Below are positions 1 through 8,285 of a DNA stretch of 37,263 nt, in pieces. Where the stretch lies: the NCBI GenBank assembly GCA_934102255.1, contig CAKOSN010000016.1, forward strand, positions 1 through 37,263. The letters are read 5' to 3'. This DNA comes from an uncultured Bacilli bacterium. GTDB taxonomy: Bacteria; Bacillota_I; Bacilli_A; RF39; UBA660. The notes below the pieces were generated by a model. That model did no database searches. It was given only the letters and a program-made list of their open reading frames with translations, and was not told the origin of the DNA. The first letter of the stretch is position 1, and the number at the start of each line of letters is the position of its first letter. A program made the translations under genes and the position numbers.

Positions 1-19
1 TAATGCGTATTTTTGACAT
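1..19 (-). CDS. 5' end of a CDS running off the left edge (possibly ribosomal protein S10)
   Basis: Only the first six codons, reading M-S-K-I-R-I, are inside the window. The start is supported by a strong Shine-Dalgarno (GGGAGG, minus strand, about 24-36) seven bases before the ATG at 17-19. A short Lys-Ile-Arg-Ile opening is typical of S10, and the long, relatively GC-rich leader in front would suit the first gene of the S10 ribosomal operon. With six residues the identity is inference only. Confidence 0.45.
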
Positions 20-195
20 TATATGTCCTCCCTTCGCCTATATCTAGTATAGACTTGCTCCGTAATGAATTACCTGAATTTGGCATTTTTGATTAATTTT
101 TATCAATCAACCTCGCCTAGCGTATCAGCAACCTCACACATCCCCGCAGTCATACAATCAAAATAATACCATACATCATCCCTATAAATCAAGCA
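20..195 (-). promoter_or_regulatory. Structured 5' leader of the left-edge gene
   Basis: This stretch is clearly richer in G and C than the surrounding intergenic DNA. On the minus strand it can form small hairpins: TTGATT/AATCAA (89-94 with 105-110) and CTATA/TATAG (38-42 with 48-52). It also carries a GTGTGAGGTTGCTGATACGC tract at about 116-135. Length, composition and position suggest an mRNA leader, perhaps an autoregulatory ribosomal-protein leader. No riboswitch class is recognised. Confidence 0.4.
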
Positions 196-200
196 TTTTC

Positions 201-228
201 TTCATATTTTACATAAAATTTTTTTCAA
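201..228 (-). promoter_or_regulatory. Possible promoter for the left-edge leader
   Basis: Minus-strand TTGAAA (223-228) is followed after 16 bases by TATGAA (201-206), placing the start at the head of the GC-richer leader. Matches of this quality are common in such AT-rich DNA, so it is tentative. Confidence 0.3.
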
Positions 229-370
229 AATTTTTTTCACGTATTTTCATTTAAAATTGCCTTTATCAAATAAAATTTTTATTTTCAAATATTGTCAATA
301 GTATAACTTATAGCATCATTAGCCGTCATATTAAATCACATTAAATATGAAACCACTTCTAAAGTTTTAA

Positions 371-402
371 GAAAAAAAGCCCCTACCAAACGATAGGAAC
401 TC
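371..402 (-). terminator. Rho-independent terminator downstream of gpmI
   Basis: On the minus strand CCTATC-GTTT-GGTAGG (one G-U pair) forms a stem followed by GGGGC and a run of seven T. It lies about 160 bases past the gpmI stop with no gene between. The intervening 403-561 is T-rich on plus, with degenerate repeats of CTTTAAC/CTTTAAT, and holds no ORF. Confidence 0.6.
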
Positions 403-561
403 TAATAAAAAACAAGTTATAAATTTAATATAATTTTTTATACTATTAAAATTCATTTTAACTTTATTCAATTATATTTTTTATTTTCTTTAACTTTCTT
501 TAATCTTGTCATTTACTTTCATTTAATCTTTTTATATTCTTTAACTTTATTTAACTACTTT

Positions 562-2088
562 TTAATTTTCTTTAGTTTCATTATCATAAGTAAATAAAAT
601 ATCAGTATCTTTCATTTCTGGAGGACACGCAATATCCATATACTTAAGAATAGTTGGAGCCACCATTGTTAAATCACCATTTTTTAACTTAACAGCCATA
701 TCTGTAACAATAAAAGGAACTGGATATAATGAGTGCGTAGTAATAACATTATCATTATCATCTAACATATAATCACAATTACCGTGGTCAGCCATTATAA
801 ATAAGGTATAATCATTTTCTTTAGCTTTAGCATAAATACTACCTAAACAATAATCAATTACTTCTAAAGCCTCAATAGTAGCATCTAAATTACCGGTATG
901 TCCAACCATATCAGGGTTAGCAAAATTAACTAAAATAAAGTCATAATCCTTATCTAAACATTCTAAACATTTCTTAGTTACTTCTTTACAACTCATTTCT
1001 GGTTTTAAATCATAAGTAGCAACTTTTGGACTAGGTACTAAATAACGATCACATTTATCTAATTTATATTCCTTACCACCGTCAAAGAAATAAGTAACAT
1101 GAGCATACTTTTCAGTTTCAGCAATACGAGCTTGTGATAAACCTAATTGAGCTAAATATACCCCTAAACTATTTTCAATATCTGGAGTATCTAAGAAATG
1201 GTATGATTTCTTAGCTTCTTCGATTGGATAAATCGTAAATACTTGTAAATTTTTATATTTAATTGTTTCATACTCTTTAAAGTTATTATCAGTTAGTACT
1301 TGTAAAATTTGTTTAGCACGGTCTGGACGATAATTCATCCATAAAACAACATCTCCATCATTTATTTTAGGAGTATCCTCCATGATAATTGGAGGTAAAA
1401 ATTCATCGGTAACATTCTTTTGATAACAAAAATTAATTGATTCTTTTAAATTTTTAACTCTAGCACCGGTACCCATTGTAAGCATATCACTATATAATTT
1501 AGTTCTATCCCACTTTTTATCCCTATCCATGGCATAATATCTGCCACAAACACTTGCTACCTCATTATAGCCATACTCTTTTAGTTTAGCATTTGCCTCG
1601 TCAATATAGCTACCACTAGTCATCGTTCCTGTATCACGACCGTCTGTAATCGCATGAACATACACCTTTTTAATTCCCATTTGATGTAAATAATCAAGCA
1701 TCCACATATTAAACTTGATATGTGAGTGAATTCCACCGTCCGATAACAAACCCAACATATGAATTGGTTTATCATTTTCTTTGGCATATTCAACCATTTT
1801 TAAGAAATTTTCATTTTTTAATATTTCTTTTTTATTAAACCAATCAGTTATCTCCATAAAATTTTGTTTAATCAAACGACCAGCACCAATCGTAGTATGA
1901 CCTACTTCACTATTACCCATTTGACCCTTTTCTAAGCCAACAGCTCTTTCGCTAGCAAGTAACTGACTATGAGGATACTCATTCCATAACTTTTTAAAAT
2001 TTGGCATCTTAGCTAGCTTTACAGCATTACCATGAACAGCATTGCGAAGACCAAATCCGTCTAAAATTATTGTTAATACTTTTTTCAT
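562..2088 (-). CDS. gpmI: 2,3-bisphosphoglycerate-independent phosphoglycerate mutase
   Basis: Interconverts 3- and 2-phosphoglycerate in lower glycolysis; cytoplasmic, manganese-dependent, alkaline-phosphatase superfamily. The 508-residue product has the usual family length. Near the N-terminus it has the metal-site TIILDGFG (D10) and GQMGNSEVGHTTIGAGR, whose Ser60 is the phospho-serine. Near the C-terminus is MADHGNCD, a metal-binding motif. I chose the ATG at 2088, preceded by GGAGTGATTTTA, over a longer in-frame start at 2148 that has no ribosome site and adds 20 non-conserved residues. It belongs to a glycolytic group with pgk and gap, but tpiA and eno are absent and a spo0A-like gene separates it from pgk. 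Confidence 0.97.
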   Translation of the reverse strand: MKKVLTIILDGFGLRNAVHGNAVKLAKMPNFKKLWNEYPHSQLLASERAVGLEKGQMGNSEVGHTTIGAGRLIKQNFMEITDWFNKKEILKNENFLKMVEYAKENDKPIHMLGLLSDGGIHSHIKFNMWMLDYLHQMGIKKVYVHAITDGRDTGTMTSGSYIDEANAKLKEYGYNEVASVCGRYYAMDRDKKWDRTKLYSDMLTMGTGARVKNLKESINFCYQKNVTDEFLPPIIMEDTPKINDGDVVLWMNYRPDRAKQILQVLTDNNFKEYETIKYKNLQVFTIYPIEEAKKSYHFLDTPDIENSLGVYLAQLGLSQARIAETEKYAHVTYFFDGGKEYKLDKCDRYLVPSPKVATYDLKPEMSCKEVTKKCLECLDKDYDFILVNFANPDMVGHTGNLDATIEALEVIDYCLGSIYAKAKENDYTLFIMADHGNCDYMLDDNDNVITTHSLYPVPFIVTDMAVKLKNGDLTMVAPTILKYMDIACPPEMKDTDILFTYDNETKEN

Positions 2089-2330
2089 TAAAATCACTCC
2101 TAATAAATATTGATACCAAAGCCTAAATTTTATACATTTTTGGACCAATCTCTTTTCTTATATTAGCAATCAAATATTATCACAAATGACCTATGATTTT
2201 CAAGGCTTATTATCATTTTTAAACATTTCTTTTTTTAGTGTTTATTATTTCATCCAACAGCCAACCATCTTAAAAAAGTTTCTCTTTTATCCTTCTAGAT
2301 TATAATAATTAAAATAATTTTACTAAAAAT

Positions 2331-2371
2331 ACAAAAACTACCACCAAATACATTATTTAAAGTGATAGTTA
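2331..2371 (-). terminator. Terminator of the spo0A-like gene
   Basis: Minus strand: AACTATCAC pairs with GTGGTAGTT (2362-2370 with 2336-2344, one G-U pair) around a 17-base loop and runs into TTTTTG and further T. It starts eight bases past the stop of the spo0A-like gene, separating it from gpmI. Confidence 0.65.
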
Positions 2372-2378
2372 ATAATTA

Positions 2379-3149
2379 TTAAATACTCCCATTACTTTTA
2401 GCTTCAATACTTAATTTATCAGCAATAGTAGCTAGGAATTCAGAATTAGTTGGCTTTGCCCTATCAAAATCAACAGAATGTCCAAATATTTCCTCCATTA
2501 AATCATAATCGCCTCTCGTCCAACTAACTTCAATAGCATGCCTAATAGCTCTTTCTACTCTTGAAGGCGTTGTATTATATTTATCAGCGATAAAAGGATA
2601 TACTTCTTTAGTAATTCCTCCTAATACATTAGGATTATTATACATAAGTTCAATAGAATCTCTTATATATTGATATCCTTTAATGTGACTAGGCATACCA
2701 AGATCATGCAAGAGTCTAGAAATCTCTTTAGTCATTTCTTGCATTGGTTTTTTATCTTCTACCTCTTCTTTTTTCTTCAAAGTTCCAACATCAATAATTC
2801 TATCTTCTAGTAAGCCTAAATCCATGCCTTTATATAAAACAAATAAAATATTATACTCTCCCAGTAATTTCAATAAATCCAAATTAGTATTGTATGTATA
2901 AAGAATTACTCTTTTATTAATATTTTCTTTTTTTAAATATTTTAAAATGCCAACCCCATCTAATGATGGTAAAACTAAGGATAAAACGATACAATCTATA
3001 TCATCTTGATACTGTTTTATCATCTCTAATCCTTCCAAACCATCACTGCATTTATATTTTATATTAACTTGTGTACTACTTTTAGAATTTAAAAATTCAG
3101 AAAAACCCTTAATACTAGATACTTCATCTATCATAAGTATATTTATCAT
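2379..3149 (-). CDS. spo0A: Spo0A-like response regulator with degenerate receiver
   Basis: 256 residues: an N-terminal CheY-like receiver (about 1-118), a charged linker, and a C-terminal Spo0A DNA-binding domain (about 138-250). The latter has the conserved TTPSRVERAIRHAIEVSW recognition-helix region (193-210). Spo0A is the master regulator of sporulation entry, normally activated by Asp phosphorylation. Here the acidic pair is D8/E9, and T85 and K107 are kept, but the phosphoacceptor is Ser57 (codon TCC) inside IVLSLVLPSLDG, where Spo0A has VLDIIMPHLDG. The start at 3149 is preceded by AAGGGAGAAAAT. Context is odd: it lies between pgk and gpmI with its own terminator. An inverted 0A-box-like element lies upstream. 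It may act by level or by partner binding rather than phosphorylation (inference). Confidence 0.88.
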   Translation of the reverse strand: MINILMIDEVSSIKGFSEFLNSKSSTQVNIKYKCSDGLEGLEMIKQYQDDIDCIVLSLVLPSLDGVGILKYLKKENINKRVILYTYNTNLDLLKLLGEYNILFVLYKGMDLGLLEDRIIDVGTLKKKEEVEDKKPMQEMTKEISRLLHDLGMPSHIKGYQYIRDSIELMYNNPNVLGGITKEVYPFIADKYNTTPSRVERAIRHAIEVSWTRGDYDLMEEIFGHSVDFDRAKPTNSEFLATIADKLSIEAKSNGSI

Positions 3150-3216
3150 ATTTTCTCCCTTTTCGTACTACATAATTCTATTATAAATATAAACCTTTCA
3201 AAACACCACACTATAT

Positions 3217-3235
3217 TTTGACAACATTTGTCGAA
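3217..3235. promoter_or_regulatory. Candidate 0A-box pair upstream of spo0A-like gene
   Basis: Plus-strand TTTGACA-ACATT-TGTCGAA is an inverted repeat. The right half is a perfect match to the TGTCGAA core of Spo0A boxes, the left half a one-base variant. It sits 68-86 bases upstream of the spo0A-like ATG, a plausible autoregulatory position. A TATAAT-like hexamer lies between it and the gene. The 7-mer also occurs by chance inside dnaB, so position and symmetry are the main support. Confidence 0.5.
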
Positions 3236-3273
3236 TAATATCACATTTTACTATTTTTTAATAAATAAACTTT

Positions 3274-4473
3274 TTATAATACTTCTTCTTTATCACTAAT
3301 TGCAGCAATAGCCGGTAACGTTTCATTTATAATATATTCCAACGTAGCACCACCACCAGTTGAAATATAAGTAAACTTATCTGTCATCTTAAACTTATCA
3401 ATAGCGCCAATACAGTCGCCACCGCCAGCAATCGTTTTAGCCTGACTAGAAGTAACAACATTTAATAATTCTAAAGTTCCATTGCTAAATTTAGCTTCTT
3501 CATAAATACCAGCCGTTCCATTCATAAATATTGTTTTTGATTCATCTATTATTTTTTTATAAACTTTCAAGGTCTTTGGACCGATATCTCCAATTATTTC
3601 ATCGTTACTAAGTTTATTAATATCTTTAGAAGCCACAAAATTATCATCATACTTTTTACCAACAATGGCATCAAATGGTAAAACTATTTTTTTATTGTAT
3701 TCTTTTAATATCTCTTTTACTTTTGTTAATGTCTCATTATCATCACTAGCAAGCGACTCGCCAACATTAAGTCCTAAAGACTTTAAACAACTATTAGCAA
3801 GACCGCCAGTTAATAGCATATGATTACATTTAGGAAGTAATTTTTCAATAAATGGCAATTTATCTGTAATCTTAGCGCCACCCATAATAATGGTAAAAGG
3901 TGCCTCCGGATTTAGAACATACTTATTAAGCATTTCCATTTCTTTTTGGACACAAAAACCAAGACAGCTAGGAATAAACTTAGCAATACCACTAGTCGAT
4001 GCATGCATACGATGACTACTAGCAAAAGCATCTAAAACAAACACGTCTCCTAAAGAAGCAAAATAAGCTGCCAGTTGAGGGTCATTATTACTTTCAAAGC
4101 CGTTAGGAACATCTTCAAATCGTGTATTTTCTACTAACAATATTTCTTTTGGTTGCAACTCTGTTGCTTTTATTTCTAAAAAACTACTCCTAGTTTCCGG
4201 TGAAAAAATAACATTACTACTTACTAGTTCATTTAAACGTTCGGCAACTATTCTTAAACTATACTTCTTTTTATCTTCCTCTGTTTTAACTTTGCCAAAA
4301 TGTGAAAGTAAGATTATTTTACAATTTTTATCAATTAAATAATTAATTGTTTCTAAAGAAGCTTTTATCTTTGTATCGTCTAAAATATGACCGTCTTTAA
4401 CAGGAACATTAAAATCACAACGAACAATTACTCTTTTATTTAAAACATCAGTTTCTTGTAACAAACACTTCAT
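3274..4473 (-). CDS. pgk: Phosphoglycerate kinase
   Basis: Makes ATP from 1,3-bisphosphoglycerate in glycolysis. The 399-residue protein has the expected length and two-domain layout: N-terminal substrate-binding RCDFNVPV and HFGK, central IMGGAKITDKL, and C-terminal nucleotide-binding GGGDCIGAI and STGGGATLEY. The ATG at 4473 directly follows the stop of the upstream unknown gene with one base between. An upstream in-frame start adding MKKERKEERN overlaps that gene, adds nothing conserved, and covers the ribosome site (AGGAAAGAAGAG). The two genes are therefore likely translated from one mRNA. Confidence 0.96.
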   Translation of the reverse strand: MKCLLQETDVLNKRVIVRCDFNVPVKDGHILDDTKIKASLETINYLIDKNCKIILLSHFGKVKTEEDKKKYSLRIVAERLNELVSSNVIFSPETRSSFLEIKATELQPKEILLVENTRFEDVPNGFESNNDPQLAAYFASLGDVFVLDAFASSHRMHASTSGIAKFIPSCLGFCVQKEMEMLNKYVLNPEAPFTIIMGGAKITDKLPFIEKLLPKCNHMLLTGGLANSCLKSLGLNVGESLASDDNETLTKVKEILKEYNKKIVLPFDAIVGKKYDDNFVASKDINKLSNDEIIGDIGPKTLKVYKKIIDESKTIFMNGTAGIYEEAKFSNGTLELLNVVTSSQAKTIAGGGDCIGAIDKFKMTDKFTYISTGGGATLEYIINETLPAIAAISDKEEVL

Positions 4474-4474
4474 A

Positions 4475-5011
4475 TTACGCTCTTCTTTCCTTTCTTTCTT
4501 CAACCGGTAAAATAGAAATTATATCTTCCAAAGCTACACCTTGTTTGCTATCTTCCCCACTTAACGTATTACTATCACTAAAATCTGATTCTGATAAAGT
4601 TAAAGCTCCACGTATTACTTGTGAATTATACTTTTTATTAATAGCATCATTTTCCATACCGGTAACAAGATTAGAATAAACCTTTTTAAAATTAGTTATA
4701 ACATCATTACTTAAAGGATTATTATCATAATATATCATCATCATGATATCATCGGCATTATCACTACCACTAGGAAATATTTGAATAACCATTCCGTTAA
4801 TTGCTCTAGCTAAATTAATAGAGCCAGTCATTACATCACTAACAGAAATCTCTTCAGAAACTTCGGGAAACTGTTTTAGCTTTTCTTTTAATTTCTTCAG
4901 CATTTCTAAGTGAGGCGATGATGCCTTATCTATCTCTTCATTCCATTCTTCATTAAGGACGAAATTATTTGCAATTACTATCATTCTTGTATTACTTCTA
5001 TTACTATTCAT
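4475..5011 (-). CDS. Hypothetical protein between gap and pgk
   Basis: 178 residues, family not recognised. It is soluble and acidic, with no signal peptide or membrane segment. A charged helix (about 33-50, EMLKKLKEKLKQFPEV) is followed by an alpha/beta-looking part with IYYDNNPLSNDVITNF, then a Ser/Asp-rich tail (about 143-158) ending in VEERKERRA. The start is uncertain: ATG 5011 has AGAAAGG rather far upstream, and ATG 4984 is an alternative without a good site. It ends one base before pgk, so it should be co-transcribed and perhaps coupled with it. A promoter with an extended -10 lies just upstream. No function is proposed beyond a possible link with central metabolism. Confidence 0.7.
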   Translation of the reverse strand: MNSNRSNTRMIVIANNFVLNEEWNEEIDKASSPHLEMLKKLKEKLKQFPEVSEEISVSDVMTGSINLARAINGMVIQIFPSGSDNADDIMMMIYYDNNPLSNDVITNFKKVYSNLVTGMENDAINKKYNSQVIRGALTLSESDFSDSNTLSGEDSKQGVALEDIISILPVEERKERRA

Positions 5012-5323
5012 AAATTTTATTCAGTTAAACCTTTCTAAGCGCTAATTTTTATTATTAATTACTTTTTTATTATATCAGATTTCTTATAAAAAAACTGTAA
5101 AAATACTGTAATTAACAAATAAAAAAAGTATAACAATAATCACTAACCTGTAATTAATTATTACACTTTTATTATCTTCAAATTATAAATGCCTTTTAAG
5201 TATCAATTAACGCTCTTACTTTTAAAAATTAAAATGATAATGCATCTTTATTTACAATTTTAATTTATAAAGCATTACAACCATTAATTATATTATAAAA
5301 AGAGCATTCCAACCATTAAAATA
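5012..5323. other. Intergenic region between gap and the unknown gene
   Basis: 312 bases without a gene. It contains a near-perfect 16-base direct repeat, AGCATT[A/C]CAACCATTA, at 5271-5286 and 5303-5318 (one mismatch, 32-base period) just past the gap stop, and the promoter of the unknown gene-pgk pair near 5069. No convincing terminator for gap was found. Confidence 0.5.
5069..5077 (-). promoter_or_regulatory. Extended -10 promoter for the unknown gene-pgk operon
   Basis: Minus-strand TGATATAAT is a TGN extended -10 with a consensus hexamer (5069-5074), about 60 bases before the unknown gene. No good -35 stands at the usual distance, which fits an extended -10 promoter. Confidence 0.45.
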
Positions 5324-6337
5324 TTATTTTTCTAAACTTAATAAGTATCTTAAAGTAGAAATCATTTGATGAGTATAGCCCATTTCATTATCATACCAAG
5401 CTACTACTTTAGCAAAACAAGTATCAGCGAAATTTATAACATCAGTTGAAAGTAAATCAACAATAGCGCCACATTTCTTACCAATGCAATCACTAGAAAC
5501 TACTGGGTCATTAGTAACTTTCAAAGTTTCATTTTGATTTTCAATAAATAAGTTATTTAATTCTTCCTTAGTAACACTTTTCTTTAGTTCTAAAGTTAAA
5601 TCAATCATTGAACCGTCAGATACAGGTACTCTAAAAGCTTTGCCAACTATCTTACCGTCCAAAGAAGGAATAACCTTTCCAATAGCACTGGCAGCTCCGG
5701 TTGATGCAGGTACAATATTGGCTGCACATGCTCTACCACGGCGAGCATAAATACCCTTACTATGGGTTATATCCAAAGTTGCTTGGTCGTTAGTATACGC
5801 ATGAATTGTACTCATTGAACCACCAACAATGCCAATATTTTTTTCAATAACCGAAACTACAGGGGCCATGCAGTTAGTCGTACAAGAAGCGGCTGAAATA
5901 ATTTGTTCAGAACCATCTAAAATATCATGGTTAACATTATAAACTATTGTTTTCATATCTCCTTTACCCGGAGCTGAAATAACTACTTTTTTAGCACCAG
6001 CTTCAATATGTTTATAAGCATCTTCATATTTTGTAAAATGACCACTACATTCTAAGACTGCATCTATTCCTAATTCCTTCCAAGGTAAATTAATTGGGTC
6101 TTTTTCACTATAAACCTTTATTTTTTTAGTACCAGCGATTACAAGGCAATCTCCTTCAAAACCAATTTCATTTTCATGAAAACTACGATGATTAGTATCA
6201 TACTTTAAAAGATATGCTAATTCTTCTGCTGTTGCTAAATCATTAATTGCTATAACATTTAAATCCTTACTTGTAATCATCTCCCTAAACGCTAAGCGTC
6301 CAATTCTTCCAAATCCATTAATTGCTATTTTTTTCAT
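5324..6337 (-). CDS. gap: Glyceraldehyde-3-phosphate dehydrogenase (type I)
   Basis: Oxidises and phosphorylates glyceraldehyde-3-phosphate using NAD. 337 residues: N-terminal Rossmann fold with INGFGRIGR (6-14) and Asp33 in VIAIND, favouring NAD over NADP; catalytic SAASCTTNC with Cys152; C-terminal WYDNEMGYTHQM. A ribosome site, AGGAAAGG, precedes the ATG at 6337. No cggR-type repressor is adjacent, and a 312-base gap separates it from the next genes, so it is probably transcribed on its own. Confidence 0.97.
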   Translation of the reverse strand: MKKIAINGFGRIGRLAFREMITSKDLNVIAINDLATAEELAYLLKYDTNHRSFHENEIGFEGDCLVIAGTKKIKVYSEKDPINLPWKELGIDAVLECSGHFTKYEDAYKHIEAGAKKVVISAPGKGDMKTIVYNVNHDILDGSEQIISAASCTTNCMAPVVSVIEKNIGIVGGSMSTIHAYTNDQATLDITHSKGIYARRGRACAANIVPASTGAASAIGKVIPSLDGKIVGKAFRVPVSDGSMIDLTLELKKSVTKEELNNLFIENQNETLKVTNDPVVSSDCIGKKCGAIVDLLSTDVINFADTCFAKVVAWYDNEMGYTHQMISTLRYLLSLEK

Positions 6338-6519
6338 TTTTATAACCTTTCCTATTTTAACTTTTATATTATCTATTCATAAACTTTATTTTGTATATAA
6401 ATATTATTTTTTAATAAATATGCATAACTTTTATATTTTTTAATCTGCAAATAAATTATTCTAATTTTTTTTTAAAACATCTTGCCAAACCTATCAATTT
6501 CATATATCATACTATATAC

Positions 6520-6551
6520 ATAAAACATAATAAGTCTTAATAATTATTTTC
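6520..6551 (-). repeat. 32-nt interspersed repeat, copy 1
   Basis: On the minus strand this reads GAAAATAATTATTAAG followed by ACTTATTATGTTTTAT. It matches plus-strand 28832-28863 with one mismatch (T for C at base 9), and similarity weakens beyond about five bases on either side. It lies between the nucleoside kinase stop and gap. Confidence 0.6.
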
Positions 6552-6626
6552 CTTATTATATATACCCATATTTTTCTTATATAAACATTAATTAACTATT
6601 ATATACATATCTTCTATAATCATTAA

Positions 6627-8285
6627 CTAGCTTTCAAAACATGAGCCGCCAATAAACTCTCTTAAAACACAATCATCAGCTATATACTCACTAGAAATTG
6701 GATAATAATTTTTCAAGAAATTAATAAGACGACGTGCTTCTTCATAATATACAGAATCTGTTCCTACCGAGTAAAGAAGTGGTTCGGCAAAAACCTTTAA
6801 CACTCCCAGTTCATAAACTAACGAAGTATTAATAATTACATCACTTGTATTAATATATGGGAAAATATATTTTTCTTCGCCACTGCGAACATCTTGCCAT
6901 GAACAAATAGTTTTACTAACATCATTACCACGAGTACGATTATCCCTTATCATTCTTCTTATTAACCTTAAATCCGTAGTGCTGATATAATTATTACTAT
7001 CCAAGTTAAGTGGCATAAAAGGACTTAAATATATCTTAAATTTAATATCATTATTTATATATGGAGTTAAATCATCATTTAAACAATGCAAACCTTCCAT
7101 TAAAACAATATAATTGCTATCTATTCTTGTCTTACCATTAACATATTCACGAACTCCAGAAACAAAATTATAAGTTGGAAGTTCCACTTCTTCACCTTTT
7201 AATAAAGCATTAATATCATTATTTAAAGATTCAACATCAATAGAAGCTACACTTTCAAAATCATACTTTCCGTTTGGTAATTTTGGGGTATCAACTCTAT
7301 TTTTAAAGTAATCATCTACACTAATAGTTAAAGTTTTAATGCCTCTTGCCTGTAAATCCAGTGATAACTTTTTACAAGTCGTTGTCTTACCACTACTAGA
7401 AGGACCAGCAATCATTACAAACTTACTGCCTCGTTCTAAAATTTTATTAGCAACTTCATGAATTTTGTTATCATAATTAATTTCACTTAACCTAATTAAA
7501 TCTTTAATTTTACCACTGGCAACTATCTTATTAACTTGATAAACAAAAGGAATATCACATTTATTTAACCAATCTTTTTCATTTTTAAAACACTCAATAA
7601 CTTTTTCATAATGAACATATGATGGTACTTCATTTTGACTTCTTGGTGTTGGGAATAACAATACAACTTCATTTTCATTTAAAGCTACTAAATCAAAGCG
7701 ATTTAAACAACCAGTACTATAAGGCATTTCGATATAAAAATAATCATAATAATTTTCTAACTTATAAATAGTCACTAACTCATCATCTATATTTAAAACA
7801 TTGTAGCAGTTAGGAACCAGTTGCTCTTTTTTATAGAATTCAACCATTTCTTTACTAAGAACGTTCATTTTTAAAATTTTTAAATCACTACTAATTATCT
7901 TAGCCATTCTTTCTTTAATTTTAATGATTTCTTTATTAGTAACAGTTAAATTACTAATAGTAATATGCATACCACGCATAATAGAATGGTCAAAACTAAT
8001 TTTTACATCTTTACCATATACATCATAAACAGCGGCTAAAAAAACAAACTTCAAACCAGCTTGATACATTTTATAGCCAGCCAAATCATTACTATCAATA
8101 AAATTTATAACACAATCCCTTTTTAATTTAGTATCTAAACTAACCACAGAGTTACTTATTTTAGCGCCAACTACTCTTTTTCTTACATCTAAGGGTAAGG
8201 TCTTAACAATATCAATTATTTTTGTATTCTTATCTACAACAATTTTTTCATCATTATTATAGGTAACATTAATTTTATTATCCAT
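6627..8285 (-). CDS. TGS-domain nucleoside (uridine-type) kinase
   Basis: 552 residues. The N-terminal TGS domain (about 4-65) is followed by a region resembling the editing domain of threonyl-tRNA synthetase, with H100 and H107 in FDHSIMRGMH. A C-terminal uridine kinase-like P-loop domain has FVMIAGPSSSGKTTT (Walker A 294-302), the SVDDYFKNR motif and ICSWQDVRSGEE. This architecture is known in Firmicutes and Thermotoga as a cytoplasmic nucleoside kinase of unclear substrate; pyrimidine nucleoside salvage is the likely role. The start at 8285 has AGAAGGA eight bases upstream, and a longer in-frame start at 8306 lies across that site. It is monocistronic by spacing (over 280 bases each side). 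Confidence 0.88.
   Translation of the reverse strand: MDNKINVTYNNDEKIVVDKNTKIIDIVKTLPLDVRKRVVGAKISNSVVSLDTKLKRDCVINFIDSNDLAGYKMYQAGLKFVFLAAVYDVYGKDVKISFDHSIMRGMHITISNLTVTNKEIIKIKERMAKIISSDLKILKMNVLSKEMVEFYKKEQLVPNCYNVLNIDDELVTIYKLENYYDYFYIEMPYSTGCLNRFDLVALNENEVVLLFPTPRSQNEVPSYVHYEKVIECFKNEKDWLNKCDIPFVYQVNKIVASGKIKDLIRLSEINYDNKIHEVANKILERGSKFVMIAGPSSSGKTTTCKKLSLDLQARGIKTLTISVDDYFKNRVDTPKLPNGKYDFESVASIDVESLNNDINALLKGEEVELPTYNFVSGVREYVNGKTRIDSNYIVLMEGLHCLNDDLTPYINNDIKFKIYLSPFMPLNLDSNNYISTTDLRLIRRMIRDNRTRGNDVSKTICSWQDVRSGEEKYIFPYINTSDVIINTSLVYELGVLKVFAEPLLYSVGTDSVYYEEARRLINFLKNYYPISSEYIADDCVLREFIGGSCFES

Noticed and set aside
3180..3210. Possible sigma-H promoter upstream of the spo0A-like gene
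   Set aside because: AAAGGTTT and ATAGAAT resemble the elements, but the spacer is about 8 bases instead of 11-12.
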